Translations under genes and position numbers: made by a program
Assembly (NCBI GenBank): GCA_907165275.2
Contig: OU015652.1
Span: 14,213,001 to 14,277,000, forward strand
Length of the DNA stretch: 64,000 nucleotides
From: Zygaena filipendulae
Taxonomy: Eukaryota > Arthropoda > Insecta > Lepidoptera > Zygaenidae
Direction of reading: 5' to 3'
The notes under the pieces: generated by a model
What the model was told of the DNA's origin: nothing
Database searches by the model: none
The model's input: the letters and a program-made list of their open reading frames with translations, nothing else
Shown: positions 10,576 to 22,694 of the stretch, in pieces
Position numbering within the stretch: the stretch's first letter is position 1
How the letters are laid out: every line of letters starts with the position of its first letter

Positions 10576-11594
10576 TACGCAACGCAAGCTGTAAAAAGGA
10601 AATAAAAATACCCGTTTGAAACATTCTTCATTGCTGCTCCGCTCCTATTGGTCGTAGCGTGATGTTATATAGCCTTCCTCGATAAATGTAGTATCCAACA
10701 AAAAAATGATTTTTCAATTCGAACCATTAGTTCCTGAGATAAGCGCGTTCAACAAAAAAAACAAACAAGCCCTTCAGTTTTATAAATATTATAAATACGT
10801 ATACGTACGCCACGTTTTTATTTTGCCTGAATTCAAAGAATTTTAGGAGCTAGTTTACTTATCCAACATCGTAATCCTTGAAGCTGAAGATGAGACAAAT
10901 TCTTATGAAGCTTATCCAGAACTTACCTGAAAAGATATAACGGAAAATATTAAAAAACCGGTTAATTTTTTTTTTACTATTTGAATTTATTTTTTTAATC
11001 GAATTCACCGATCAATCGATACAATAATCCCAAAAAAAACACATTTCCCTGTAAAAAGAGAGTTTAAATTCGCTTTGTCTCTTTCATTATAATATGGGAC
11101 ACGTCGGGACGGTGGAGGGACGCGCAGGGCGCGCGGGCGCGGAGGGGGGAGTCCATTGGAATTCTTTATATTATAGAATGAAGTGGATTTAATATCATTC
11201 GGAATGCCGCGTTGAGGGATAGTGTCCGCTGAGCCCCGCGCCTCTCGATACTGCGAACGATTCCGATTTGCGATTTTCGCTTCTGTTTGCTTGCCATTGC
11301 GATTTCAGTGTTTCGTCTGCACTTTTTCATTCGTTTTTGTAAATTTATTTCTCTAACTGAACCTAATCTGTTCTTGTTACACTCATTGACGAATGACAAC
11401 AAAAAACAGATTCACATTTCCCTACCTATACGAATGAAACTTCAGTTCAAAAAGTGGCATCGAAACCAACTGCCACAAACTTTCATTGAACAGAAGTTCG
11501 TAAACGTAATTCAGTTAAAACACAATACTGCGTAATTAAAAAGAATTACATACTTAATATATATTATAGCCTTAAATTTTGTGGTCCTATAAAT
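10576..11594. other. Unique sequence with small GC-rich block
   Basis: A very GC-rich purine-biased patch lies at about 11098-11156. No coding or RNA feature recognised. Confidence 0.35.
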
Positions 11595-11829
11595 GGACAC
11601 AGATAAGCAATAACATGTTAACCCACAAAACGAAGTTATTGATTCAGAACGATTTATTGAGAGTTAGAGAACGTTTTTTAATTATGTGTTTACCTTATTA
11701 CATTTTTTAAATATGTAACTAAATATTAAACATAAAAATGTTGAAACAAAATGGCGTTATAATTTTAAAACTTTAATTTACTAAAAATTTCTCCAGTGTG
11801 GGTTAACACACTATTGCTTATCTATGTCC
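11595..11829. mobile_element. MITE family G, complete copy
   Basis: The ends GGACACAGATAAGCAATA and (reverse-complemented) GGACATAGATAAGCAATA open inverted repeats of about 33 bp with only a few mismatches, both leading to TTAACCCACA. The element is flanked on both sides by AAAT (11591-11594 and 11830-11833), a possible 4-bp target duplication. A partial copy lies at 41127. No coding capacity. Confidence 0.8.
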
Positions 11830-13487
11830 AAATGCGACTAATGTTTTCGAAAGTGTCGCAAGTGTGCGTCCGCTGTCCGCCCGCTCGGGACGATGTCACC
11901 TTAACCCTCCGAGCGCGTGCCGGAATTCTATAACTTGTCCCGCCCCGCGCCGAGCCGCGCCGCGCCGCGCTCCCCCGCGATCGAATTTTATTTTATGCAG
12001 TGAGGACTCTTATTGGGGCCAGTTAGGTCTATCGGCGGAGTAGTTATGTTTTATTTAACGTCCACTATGTAGATTTGCATGGATTTCGTCCCTTAAACCC
12101 AATAGATAGCTGCATATTCGACAAGGGATAGGTACTCTTTTATGTATCTTACATGTTATTTATTTTGATTAGTTTATTTTTACGATCGCTTCCTTTCATT
12201 TGAATCGAATTAGAATCTTATCGGATTTTCTTCTGAATATTCTACAACTACTTTTAAGTTATCCTATACATAAATAATTAAAACTATCGGCCTGTTAAAA
12301 ATCAAACTATAGCTTTAACTTAACAAAATTAAACTAAAACAATATCATGATTGGTGAACCTGTTTGGATCGCTAAATCTTTCGCAATTTGAATATAAAAC
12401 AGTGAAATCTGTATCCAAAACAATGTATTATTGAATAGGCAAAAAAACGAAGCGATTCGGCCGATCCACGTCAGCCCACAACCGGAGTCGGGACAGACGC
12501 TGTAACCACGAGCAATATTGTAACTGGCCCGCAATCTCGTATCAACCGACCAAATAGCCGGGATGCTTATGTAAATCGGATCACGACCGCGCTTATTGTA
12601 TATCTAATTTGATTCCTTTTGCAATACACTGATGCGCCACGAATATTGGCGGCGGAGCTGACGGCCCCACCTGCGGATCTCATATCCCGGGTCGAAATGT
12701 CCCGCCGCAGCATTTGTGGGGTTAAGAGATCACTGATAGGGGCAGTTTGCCGGGTTGAGTTTTTAAAATATTTATGAAGGAGACACCGGTGAGAGGTCAC
12801 ATTCGCAGTAATCCAATTTCGTCTTATGTGTTTTGGGAAGTCAGTTATTTTTTTTTTTTTGTGTAAGTATAGGCTAAGGGTTGGAAGGGTCAATGCTGTT
12901 TTTGGTGTCTCTATTTTTGCTTTTGTATTAACTCGGTGTCAGAAAAGTAACCTCATATTTTAGCTATTTTTAGAAGAAACATTGGAGATACCGTGCGCCC
13001 CCCGGCTCTCTGCGATCATTTGCGATTCGATCGCGTGAAATTGAATGAATTTCCGAACATAACAATATAATGTTTGCAAAATAAGTAGAGAACACGTCTA
13101 TTGAAAGCATCCGTCTACTATGAATGACGGGTCGAGGCGACTAATCGATTTCAATTCAATTTTGTTTCATTGCACGCACACAGTAAAAAAACATATTTCA
13201 CAAAAAATAAAGATAAATGGATTTGTACAAAATGCCACAAAAACTAATTTGAGGAAACTAATTCGAGGTTTCTTGTAACTTTCATTCAAAGTTGTACAAT
13301 AAATTTTGCAACTGCGAAATATAAAAAAAAAAACGGAAATTGTTTAAAAAACTGTTAGATAAGTATAAAATAAACGAACCTCGTAATAATTGTAATTAAA
13401 TTGACGTCAAGAAGAGCCACATATGGGCCAAATGAAAAATGATTTTTAATTTGAATTTGATACCCTTATATTTTTAATTTACTTAGG
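11830..13487. other. Unique sequence with GC-rich blocks
   Basis: CpG-rich blocks occur at about 11860-12000 and 12640-12760. A TGACGTCA lies near 13402. A 108-codon minus frame (12567-12893) over the second block shows no domain. Not called as coding. Confidence 0.35.
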
Positions 13488-13842
13488 TACAAATGCTAAT
13501 ATAAGTTTGTTTGTTTGTTACGCTTTCTCGGCTTAACCGATTATAGTGAAATCTTGCATACACGTTGTCAGGGGTACAGAGAAGAACAAGGGACTTTTTA
13601 TGTCAGAATTTTCGCAGAAACACCAAATTTAATTCTATAGATATTCATAGTAACCAATCTGATTAACATTACTAGATTGGCTAGATTGTATTTTAATGAT
13701 TTTTCTCCTCGGGTATATCATTCAGGAAAAAAAAAACTTATAGGAAACTACAGTAGTCCTGAGTGACATGGGGTACTTTTTCACCCGAAATTCTTACGGG
13801 AACTCCGAAATTACCGCGGGTGGTACCGCGGGGGATAGCTAG
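13488..13842 (+). mobile_element. Helitron-like family D, two partial copies
   Basis: The first (about 13488-13640) has GTTTGTTTGTTACGCTTTC and CACGTTGTCAGGGGTACAGA. The second (about 13720-13842) has CAGTAGTCCTGAGTGACAT, GGGAACTCCGAAATTACCG and ends ATAGCTAG|T. They may derive from two subfamilies joined by decay. Confidence 0.7.
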
Positions 13843-14340
13843 TAGGTAGGTACTTAATAAACACAAAATGTCGCCTAAACCCATACCTAATTACAACATG
13901 AATAAATCAAGACAATAATTTGTTTCTTTAACGACAAAGTTCAAGTCACTGGGAACTCGTTCGCCGTTTGACTCGTTGCCAATAGCTCGGGCGAGCCGCG
14001 CTAGCCTCTATGGGGGTGAGCACGCCACGTTAAACGGGCGGGTGAGTAATCAACTTTACCCAACTTGCTATATTCAAACTAGTCTGGCATGGAAGTTAAT
14101 CAGGTATATTCTTATCGGTTCTTTTAAAAAAAAATAGTGATCCAGAATCATCGAATAACAATGTACGTGGCAGGACACAATGCGATTTTTTTTTTTTTTT
14201 TATTATGACCAATGCTCTCTTATTGCATTATCTGATAAAAAACCGATAAAGTGCGTAACTTGAATGCAAAAGCTCCGCTCCGCGCGTTTGTTCTTAGTTA
14301 GCCAAGGAGCGAATATTTTTGCTCAAATATAGGTCTAGAG
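13843..14340. other. Unique sequence with T-tract
   Basis: A T homopolymer lies at about 14188-14200. Nothing else recognised. The LINE frame stays open back to about 14302 but loses resemblance to the family there. Confidence 0.4.
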
Positions 14341-14361
14341 GGAAGGGAAGGGAAGGGAAGT
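14338..14361 (+). repeat. GGGAA microsatellite at LINE 5' edge
   Basis: Four GGGAA units lie immediately upstream of the first recognisable LINE residues and may mark the truncation junction. Confidence 0.7.
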
Positions 14362-16140
14362 TCTAATGAATTCAGTTTTAGCCATGTAAGTGTATATGAT
14401 ATCTTCAAGGTGTTTAAGACAATAAATCTTAAAAAAACAGCTGATCTGTGGGGGATTTCTGTTACTATTATAAGTTCATTAATTGATATTATTGCACTAG
14501 ATTTAGTTGATATATTTAATAAATGTATAGACTGTGGTGTGTTTCCTGACCAAATGAAATATAGTAAAATAACACCTTTGTTTAAAACAGGTAGTACAAC
14601 AGACCCTACTAACTTTAGACCAATTTCAGTACTACCCACATTTAGTAAAATATTTGAAAAGCTTATACTTAGCCAACTACTCGCATACTTTAATAAAAAC
14701 GACTTGCTGCATCATAAACAGTTCGGTTTTACTCGTGGACGCTCTACAACTGATGCAGGAATTAAATTAATTGAAAATATTTTTGAGGCCTGGGAGGAGT
14801 CACGTGATGCTTATGGAGTGTTTTGTGATTTATCCAGGGCCTTTGATTGTGTTGAGCATACAACTTTGGTCAGGAAACTACACTATTACGGAATACGAGG
14901 TGTAGCTTTGGATCTTCTTACTTCGTACTTGAGTGATAGGATCCAAAGGGTTGATGTCAACGGAAAACGATCACATGGTTCTGCCGTGGTAATGGGAGTA
15001 CCCCAAGGATCTATATTAGGACCATTCCTGTTCCTTGTTTATATAAATGACTTACCTTATCTAGTGAGGGACAACCATGAGATAGTATTGTTTGCAGATG
15101 ATACATCTTTAGTGTTTAAGGTTAATAGACAGCAATCGGCTGTAGACGATGTGAACAATGCTCTCTCTAAAATATTACACTGGTTTAATGCTAATAACTT
15201 ACCTATTACTAAACCGTGATAAAACCAAATGTATAAGATTTGTGACCAAAAATGTTAAACAAGTAAAAACCAGATTACTGATTAATAATGAGGATTTGGA
15301 AATGGTCGATGAAACTGTCTTTCTAGGTATAACATTAGATGCAAAATTACAATGGGGCCCACATATAAAAAAGTTATCAGGTAGATTAAGCTCGGCGGCT
15401 TATGCTGTTAAGAAAATCCGTCAACTTACTGATATTAATACCGCGCGTTTAGTTTATTTTAGTTATTTCCACAGCATTATGTCATACGGCATACTGCTGT
15501 GGGGTAGTGCCGCGGATATCGATTCTGTATTCGTGTTGCAGAAACGAGCCATTCGCGCAATCTATAAGTTGGGCCCTCGGGATTCACTGAGAACTAAATT
15601 CAGCGAGTTTAAAATAATGACTGTACATTCTCAGTATATATACGAGAATTTATTATATGTTCACAAAAATTTAGGCAACTTTAAGAAAAACAGTGATTTA
15701 CATAATCTTAACTTAAGAAATAAAGATAAACTCGCTGTGCCTAAGACTAGGCTCCATAAAATTTCTAAGTCATTTAAAGGACAATGTATACGCTTTTACA
15801 ACAAACTCCCAAACGATGTAATTAATTTGTCAATTAATAAATTCAAGACGCTTATTAAACACAGATTATGCGATAAAGCATATTATAGTGTAGTAGACTA
15901 TTTAAATGATACAGACGTTTGGGAATGAATTGCTCTATCCAATTACAATTTTTTGTTCTCCTAGTTTATAAGTAAGATCATTTAAAGACAGCCCTGCTGA
16001 GTTTCTTGTCAGTTCTTCTCAGCAGAGGACGTATTCCGAACTGACGGTAATTTATAGTTTTAAGAACCTGCTGACGATTACAAGTGATTGTAACCAATCC
16101 TAAGTAATAAAGAGCTTTTGAATTTTGAATTTTGAATTTG
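14341..16140 (+). mobile_element. 5'-truncated jockey/CR1-like LINE
   Basis: The element carries the reverse transcriptase and connection regions (to 15928), then a 3' UTR of about 210 bp. The UTR has a hairpin (CTGCTGAG / CTCAGCAG near 16006-16035), an AATAAA at 16106-16111 and a short tail of TTTTGAA heptamers instead of poly(A). The endonuclease and ORF1 are missing, as usual for a dead-on-arrival LINE. No target duplication could be fixed because the 5' edge is uncertain. Confidence 0.85.
14344..15928 (+). pseudogene. LINE reverse transcriptase, frameshifted
   Basis: In a live element this protein copies LINE RNA into DNA at a nicked target. The first frame is clearly related from about 14360 and open to 15219. 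Counting from the GTG codon at 14410, visible motifs are KITPLFKTG (53-61), FRPISVLP (69-76), QFGFTRGRSTTDA (104-116), motif A FCDLSRAFD (138-146), motif B GVPQGSILGP (196-205) and motif C FADD (228-231). All three catalytic Asp residues (140, 230, 231) are kept. Near 15205-15221 the frame shifts: frame 1 ends in a stop, while frame 2 continues with NRDKTKCIRF, FLGITLD and a YGILLWGS...LQKRAIRAI connection region to a stop at 15928. A small indel explains this. The N-terminal endonuclease is absent, so it cannot mobilise itself. The family (jockey versus CR1 clade) is a motif-based judgement. Confidence 0.9.
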
Positions 16141-16295
16141 AAGGAATTAGATTCTGTAACCAAAACACTGGCAATTTTCGGGAACCAAACCTGTCCTGTT
16201 TTTTTTTATTATTTCACCTATGCACCAAAAGCTCACCCCTAAAGGTTATTCAACCTTCAACCTTACCGCGGCTTATCAGTGTTTTTGTGCGCTTA
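16141..16295. other. Flank of the LINE
   Basis: Contains a T-run at 16198-16207. Nothing else recognised. Confidence 0.4.
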
Positions 16296-16502
16296 TCTAT
16301 ACTAATATTATAAAGAGGTAAAGTTTGTGTGTTTGTGCGGTTGTACGTATTACCCCTGGATCTACTGAATCAATTTCGAATCTTCTCGAATTTCTTTTAC
16401 CAATAAAAATATACGTTATTGTGTCATAGGCTTATATTGAAACCCGGAATTCCCGTAGAAATTCCGAAATTTCCGCAGATGACACCGAGGGGGAACTGCT
16501 AG
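16296..16502 (+). mobile_element. Helitron-like family D, complete copy
   Basis: Exact borders are visible: A|TCTATACTAATATTATAAAG at the left and GCTAG|T at the right. That is the A^T insertion and TC...CTRR ending typical of Helitrons. It is 207 bp, non-coding, and has no target duplication. Confidence 0.85.
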
Positions 16503-16534
16503 TATTTAACTACTAATCGATTTTCCAAATTATT

Positions 16535-16628
16535 TTACTTATAAAAAGCTACAGTATTCCTAAATAACATATAGGGTACTTTTTATTGAAGGATTCCCGT
16601 GGGAACTCCGAAATTGACGCGGGAGAGA
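16535..16628 (+). mobile_element. Helitron-like family D fragment
   Basis: Contains GGGTACTTTTTATTGAAGG, TTCCCGTGGGAACTCCGAAA and TTGACGCGGGAG. The terminal CTAG is lost. Confidence 0.65.
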
Positions 16629-17343
16629 AGTATTAGTTAAATATAAAAATAAATTATCGGGGGCTCGTACATTATGTTACTTGTTTAACCCAAATTAACT
16701 GCTTACATCAAATTTAACAAAACTCAACTCCAACTAAAAGTTTAACATTTAGTTACCTTTCGTTTGTAGAAAATGCATTTACGAATCAAATTGAATGGAT
16801 GTCCGCTAAACGTTCCGCCTCCGCGATACTTCACGCTCAAGCGGCGCGGACGCGGGCGCGGGCCAGCGATGCTGTAACTGTGACGCCAACTTAATTAAAA
16901 CTGAAAAGTTGCCGATTTAAAACCTCTCGTTTGGCGGAGACACGACAGGGCGCGGCGCCATTGCGGGCGGAAAGCGAGAAGTTTGAGTTTATCACTGTAC
17001 AGACTAGCGAATCGAGTCTTACTATTATTACTATAGCAACTTTACATTTTAATTTAATTCTATAAGAATACTTTTTTAGAGTTTACGTGTACCTACTATT
17101 TTTCAGTGAAAAACATTTTCTCTACCGTCTCTTCTCAGAATAGGTATACCTAAATTCTTTATTACCGTATTTTTCTATATTACTGTAAAAAATTCTAAAA
17201 AGATATAGTTTCCACTTTTTGTTTTGTTTTATTTAGGTAGATACAGATTGGTCATAATTAATGATATTTTTTTGTAATTCATTAGTAATTCAGTAGTTTC
17301 GTAATGGTCCACAGTCTACACTATCAAAGTTATTAACAATAGT
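16629..17343. other. Unique sequence with GC-rich block
   Basis: About 16795-16985 is CpG-rich with CTTAATTAAAAC in its centre, and could be a regulatory element. No gene was found. Confidence 0.35.
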
Positions 17344-17600
17344 CTTCTTCTTCTTTAATAATGGCGTCTATAATTATAATTTGCCAATGACAATGTTTCA
17401 TAATAATAAAAATCTCTTCACCTACTTCTTCCATTATGGCGAAACGCCAATGACAGTGTTAGATGGTTCCCCAAGTTAAAACATGGCTCTCTTGAAAGCC
17501 AGTTTCCTGCTCAGGGTCCAAAGTAGATGCTGAAAAATGACTGAAATAACGAAGACAAACGTGACACGCGTGTTTTCGCTACGGCTTTCACTCGTCAACA
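17344..17600 (+). repeat. Dispersed repeat family F, copy 2
   Basis: Near-identical partner of 9531-9793 in the same orientation, from CTTCTTCTTCTTTAATAATG to CTTTCACTCGTCAACAA. Differences are scattered substitutions and a few small indels. Confidence 0.8.
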
Positions 17601-19101
17601 ACCAACAATAGTCTCCTAGAATGAAAAAAAAATTGCAAATATTTTCTGCTCCGCTTCCTTAATCACTATATACACAGCTGAAACTAAGCGACAGTCTGTC
17701 GATGTCGGTACAACGAATCAATGCTGTTGAATGGAGAGTCACAAACTATGCAGGTTTATGACTTGTTAATAACCAACTACGTCAGTTCTCCTATTTTCTT
17801 TTTAAATGTACGATAGCCTAAAAAGAAGGAAAGTACTTTGCGATTCTTTTGTGTATGCAACTAGTTTTTCCTCACGGTTTAAATTTTATATGATTAGTTG
17901 AATAGTTAAGGCGTGGAAGCGTAACAAATAATAAGTCAAATTCTCATTTATAATATTAAGGATTATATTATACAGATTGATGGCAGCTAATACATAATGT
18001 AAACAACAAAAATAGCTTGATAGCATTTTTGATAGCATTTTGAACAACGGCCATAATTGTGGCACTCTTGGTTTCACACAATTTAACTTTGCCTTATCTT
18101 TTTTAAGCAAGTCTGTGCTGATTAGGTACATGTGGTAAACTACAATGTAGCTTTAATTCATCAAAAGGAAGCCAAGCTGATCATTACGTCGTACTATACA
18201 TAATAAGCAAATGCAACGTAGTCCGTCTCTCAGCTGTAATAAGCCGTTGACGGCGGTTTTTTTTGCTTTTAACTCATTCCCAGGGCAAAGTTTCGCCGGG
18301 GACGCCTGTCGCCGACCGGTCCCCGGGTTTTCGTGTCGGTTCGTTTGTTTTTGCACAAACTACAAAACAAGTTTAATTCGGTGCGAAAGAATATGAAACT
18401 AGCGTCCGTCTGCGTTGGTGATGTCACGTTTTAAAACCCTTTATGCTTTCCGGGAAACAATGGCGATGAATTCCCTGATAGCAAGTTAATTAGAGATTAT
18501 TAAAGAGATATTCTAATCTGATCAAAAAAAACACCCACTCTTATGATTTATTTTATTTTTTTACATACGATGCACAGTGACACATAAATATGACATTCTG
18601 AAGATGGTAAGTTTCTGTAGTTTTTTCGTCGTGCACATTCAAATAAACAGACGACTTTTACCAACTAATGCAACAGAAATTAAAAACCGCCTGTAACTGA
18701 AGGGGATATCGTATTTTAACATATTTAAAAAAACATCCTCTTTTTTAAAGTCGATCCAAAACACTTTTTTGTTATATTTCATTTACCTATTGGAAGTCGA
18801 TTTCGTGTGAAAAACATTGCTGTGACCAATTCAAAAGTATATTACTGTGGAATGATCGAAAACTAGAGACGTCACAGTCGTAGAAAGTTGTTTTTTCCCG
18901 CCAACAAAACGGATGCACCTGTTTGTACGTATAGGTGCACGTACGTAGAGAACTCCACACAGCACCGCACCTGCTACGGCCGAATGAGCATTGAGTACTA
19001 ATCAATACGTAGCCAAGTACAGGTGGCGAAAAATAACGAATGTTCGTGTGCTTCCGTCCCGAGCGCGTCCGCCATCGACGGTACAGTCGGCAGAGGCATT
19101 C
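17601..19101. other. Unique sequence with a Helitron-like fragment
   Basis: About 17868-17965 is a minus-strand family D fragment (GTTGAATAGTTAAGGCGTGG, then CATTTATAATATTAAGGA). The rest, including the 106-codon minus frame at 18787-19107, shows no recognisable domain. Confidence 0.4.
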
Positions 19102-19350
19102 GAGCAAAGAATAACTGATACTACAGAAGCGACACTCCTCTCAGCCCCCGCCACAACGTAGTGGCGAACCCAGAGAGGTGATTGCGGTGTAGGCTATCGC
19201 TGTGTGTGTGTAGGGCAGTATTTAAACTTGAATGTGTCCCTCTCCCCCCGCCGCTCGCCGCGCCCCGACGCGAGGCCTGCACCACACGCACACCCTGCAC
19301 GTGTACACACAAGCCGCCTGCCTGTAGTAGTAGTAGGTAGATAAATTGGT
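19102..19350 (-). repeat. GC-rich duplicated unit, copy 2 (uninterrupted)
   Basis: Read on the minus strand, it carries the same ordered landmarks as 2080-2700 but without the 340-bp insert. TGTGCGTGTGG sits where copy 1 has the insertion duplication. A TATTTAAA lies near 19222. It could be a duplicated control region or a member of an unknown family. Confidence 0.7.
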
Positions 19351-21504
19351 TCGTTTGTATTTCCTTTTTTGTAATGGTAATGTTTATGTAAAGCTGGGCT
19401 CCTGCGGTTTCGATGTTTCTAGTAAAGAATCTATCTAAGATAGTAGACAAAAACCTTATTATCACAACTTACATACCTAGGTAAAAACCTCACAAAATGC
19501 TAGAGAAATTTACATCCTATCTTCAGATCAAACCACATTCGATAACCTCAAACCTGTAGGTCAATTATGTAACCTTTTTTGCCATCATAATATTTATTTA
19601 TTTATTCTTCTTGCACAAAATAGTACAAATGGCGAACTTAATGCCTTGCGGCATTATCTGACAGTTTCAATTTCAGTTTCAGTTTCAATTAGAAAAATAG
19701 CGATTTTGTGATTAATTAATAATGTTTAAACAGCTTCAACTTTTGAAGTATGTTCATTTTGGTTGATTGCTAGATATTATAGGTGTCAAAACGTGCATAT
19801 TGTAGGTAATCGCAAAACCACCATGTTTTTGATTGCAACCGAAAAATGATAGAAACACAAATTACATAGCCCCTCTGATATCTGCAATAAATTATTGCCC
19901 TAAATGAAACATTTCAAATCATACAGCTCCCCAGAGGTTGCTATTAAAACAGCAAAATATATACCATAGATTCTGGAGCATCAACATAACACAGGTGTTG
20001 TTCTGTGAACCCTCCGCCGCCGTATGCAGCGGTGCCCGTAATCGACGGCCGTCCGGGGACGTATTGGGTCGTCGCGGAGACGCCGCGCCGCTGGCTCTCT
20101 GTGTTTTTAAAGCTTTCTTCATCCCCCGCCATCCCCACTCGCCGACCCCACTCCATACCCAACAATCGATGGACGGCGTCACGTTAGTGCACCGCCCGAT
20201 CGAGTGCATACGTGAGGACTTTCTTTGATGTGTCTTTGTGTGGACCAGACGCGGGCCGGGGGAGGGGGGGCGGGGGAATCGATGCGGAAACGATCGCCGC
20301 CGTGAAAGGGGTTAATTGTTTATTTCGCTTTTTAAAGGTTTGCGATGTAAAAGTTGTTTTAAAAGCTCCATCCGGTTCACACTAAAGACGGTGGCTAACA
20401 CAAGTCATAATTATGTTATAGGATATTCCATTTTAAAACATGACGATAGAGAAAAATGTTGTAATTTCTCCAGCGTTTGAACTTGACACCAAAAAGTAGT
20501 ATCGTTCTGCTTTGTGGTCATTTATGAAGAATATACCTGTTAAAAACCTATAAAAACAATACACAACGGGTCACTCAATCGATAGGTATATTATGTGAAA
20601 GCTACCTAATATAAAAGTTGCGTCACTAGAACTATTGAACTAATTATATTCAGATTGGCATGTGAGTAATTTTAACACATTTTGCAGTTTGGAAATTAAA
20701 TTTATATTAAAAATATTTACGGGCATGACATGGAGTTTTGGGACACCTATAATTTAAAATAAACGTTTCTATAATTAGTGATTGTAGGTAAAATATTCAA
20801 GGACACTGCAATATCAAAAATCTCACTAACCGTCAATCAAAAGTAAATACTACCTAACTAATTATCATATTTATACAGCTTTTATCGTAAAACAGAATCG
20901 TGTTTACATCAACTTTCATCAAAAGACATAAAATATCGACCATTAGGTAAATAAGTTTGACATAATTACTGCTTCGATAATCCGGGCACTCGATACCGAG
21001 CGACGTACAGTCGGCGACGTCGGTACAAACTCTATAGCTCTTATTGCTCGAGTTTACGGCTCATAATTGTAGAAATTACTTCGTTCCTCGTACCGTAGAG
21101 TATAGATACAAAACAAGTAAGCAAAGATCAACATTAACTGTCATTCCTACTAACTTGTCTTAACCATTTAGTCTGCAATCAAAACTTGACGCGAGTTTCT
21201 ATGAGCGGCGATATAAAATCCCTAGATGCTGCTTGACTAGTGAATAAATTATAAATTTTATTTGTTTTCGATACTCGTATATAATGTTGGAAGACACGTC
21301 TATGACGGCAGACCACGCGTGTGGGTACCTACGTTTAAGGCTAATAAAATTAGAGCCGCCATCTATAAAAAACAAACATATCTTCTAACAAATCTAATTT
21401 AAAAGAAATCTAATATATGAAAATATCGTGTCATGGTGTTTGTTGCCAAACATTTTTAAAAGGTATATACGGTACGGTAGGTGTGAGAATAGGACGTAAA
21501 CAAT
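19351..21504. other. Unique sequence with large GC-rich block
   Basis: About 20005-20300 is the densest CpG block of this part. Open frames on both strands there overlap each other, which fits composition rather than coding. TTTCAG/TTTCAA short repeats lie at about 19666-19692. Confidence 0.35.
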
Positions 21505-21577
21505 TTTTCATATTTTCACTTTCGAGTTCCTGCGGGAATGCCGAAACTCACGTAGGTGAAACCGCGGGCCACAGCTA
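21505..21577 (+). mobile_element. Helitron-like family D, 3' end
   Basis: GAGTTCCTGCGGGAATGCCG, then GTGAAACCGCGGGCC and ACAGCTAG|T. This is the terminal hairpin and CTAG border only. Confidence 0.75.
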
Positions 21578-22262
21578 GTCCATAGTATGTTGAGAAACAA
21601 ATCGCAGAATTGCAACATAAAATAAAAAAAGTTAAATTGAGAATCGCCAAAAATGGCCTGGTTCTTGTCATTTGCTGTTTAATTTTTTTTATTTTCAAGT
21701 TTGAATACTATATAGACCTACAAAATACTGTAATTATCATTTATCAAAATAGTATTTATACTTTTTTTAATTTTTATCAATCTGTTTCTTTTATCTGAAA
21801 TATTTTCGAATTTCACCCCTATAGTAAGAGGCCTTAAGTAAACTGTGAGATGTTACAAGGAACCTGATATCAAATTAAGCTTCATTTAAGTTTTGTCACT
21901 GAACTAAAATCACTGAACAAAATTAAAATTGAGAAAACATTGTTTATTTCAGTAGTAAGAGATCTTGAAACACACATTTATATACATAATATAACTGGTA
22001 ACTAACTGTGTGTCCTGTAAGCTTCCAGCTCTAGAGCCGGCTGCGTGCGAGTGTGAGCGGAATAAGCGACAAGTCCGCTGCACTGACGTGTCCCGCGACG
22101 CTGTCGCCCGCACTCGCGCCCCACCCTTACCCAAGCACTGCGTCTTTACGCCCCGATGTGTTTAATAACTATCATAATTATGATACCAAATATTAGAATA
22201 ATTCTTATTCATTTGTTGTTTTTCTCAAGTGTTTTGTAGATCACGCGGTAAACATGAAAATT
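21578..22262. other. Unique sequence
   Basis: No gene or repeat recognised. A moderately GC-rich patch lies at 22020-22150. Confidence 0.4.
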
Positions 22263-22508
22263 TTAGTGGTAGGTAATCTGTGGATAGTCAATATCAGGAA
22301 CGTCCAACGACGTAATGCAGTCATCAGTCACACGCGTAGGGAAACGAACAATGTTATTTGTGTCATAACATAGCAACAAGTCATCCAATTTATGTCTATG
22401 AGAATTGTCAGTCAGGTAATCTACATTTAAGTCGCCAACTAAAATGAACCTTTTGTTTTCGTCAATAATCTTATTTAACAAAATTTCAAATATTTTTAAG
22501 AAAGTCAT
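22263..22508 (-). pseudogene. LINE endonuclease fragment
   Basis: About 80 residues of an AP-endonuclease-like (EEP) domain as found N-terminal to LINE reverse transcriptases, which nick target DNA to start insertion. The key sign is RFILVGDLNVDYL at about residues 20-32, the GD-L/F-N catalytic signature, followed by YDTNNIVRFPTRVTDDCITSLD, matching the usual stretch before an S/T-x-ID-N motif. That later motif is altered here (SLDVPDID), suggesting a frameshift or decay. Neither end is complete. The fragment abuts repeat C at 22516. Its orientation is opposite to the LINE at 14.3 kb, so it is a separate insertion. Confidence 0.7.
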
Positions 22509-22515
22509 ATATGTC

Positions 22516-22694
22516 TGTATATAATCTGAATCTCGGAAACGGCTCCAACGATTTTCATGAAATTTAGCAAGCAGGGAGTTTCGGAGGCGATCAATCGATG
22601 TAGCTAGGTTTTATTTTTAGAAATTATTCGTTTTTGGTACTGCTGTTCTACTTAACAACAGATGGCGCTACGAGCGAAGCTCGGTCGCCCAGAT
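22516..22694 (+). mobile_element. Repeat family C, copy 1
   Basis: Matches 42575-42795 from TCTGAATCTCGGAAACGGCT to CGAGCGAAGCTCGGTC, with an internal deletion of about 50 bp. A CGAGC-GAA-GCTCG hairpin lies near the 3' end, just before CGCCCAG. That resembles a Helitron terminus, although the final CAG is not canonical CTRR. Confidence 0.7.

Noticed and set aside
20005..20228. Overlapping open frames on both strands
   Set aside because: Several mutually overlapping frames in CpG-rich DNA cannot all be real, and none has a known motif.
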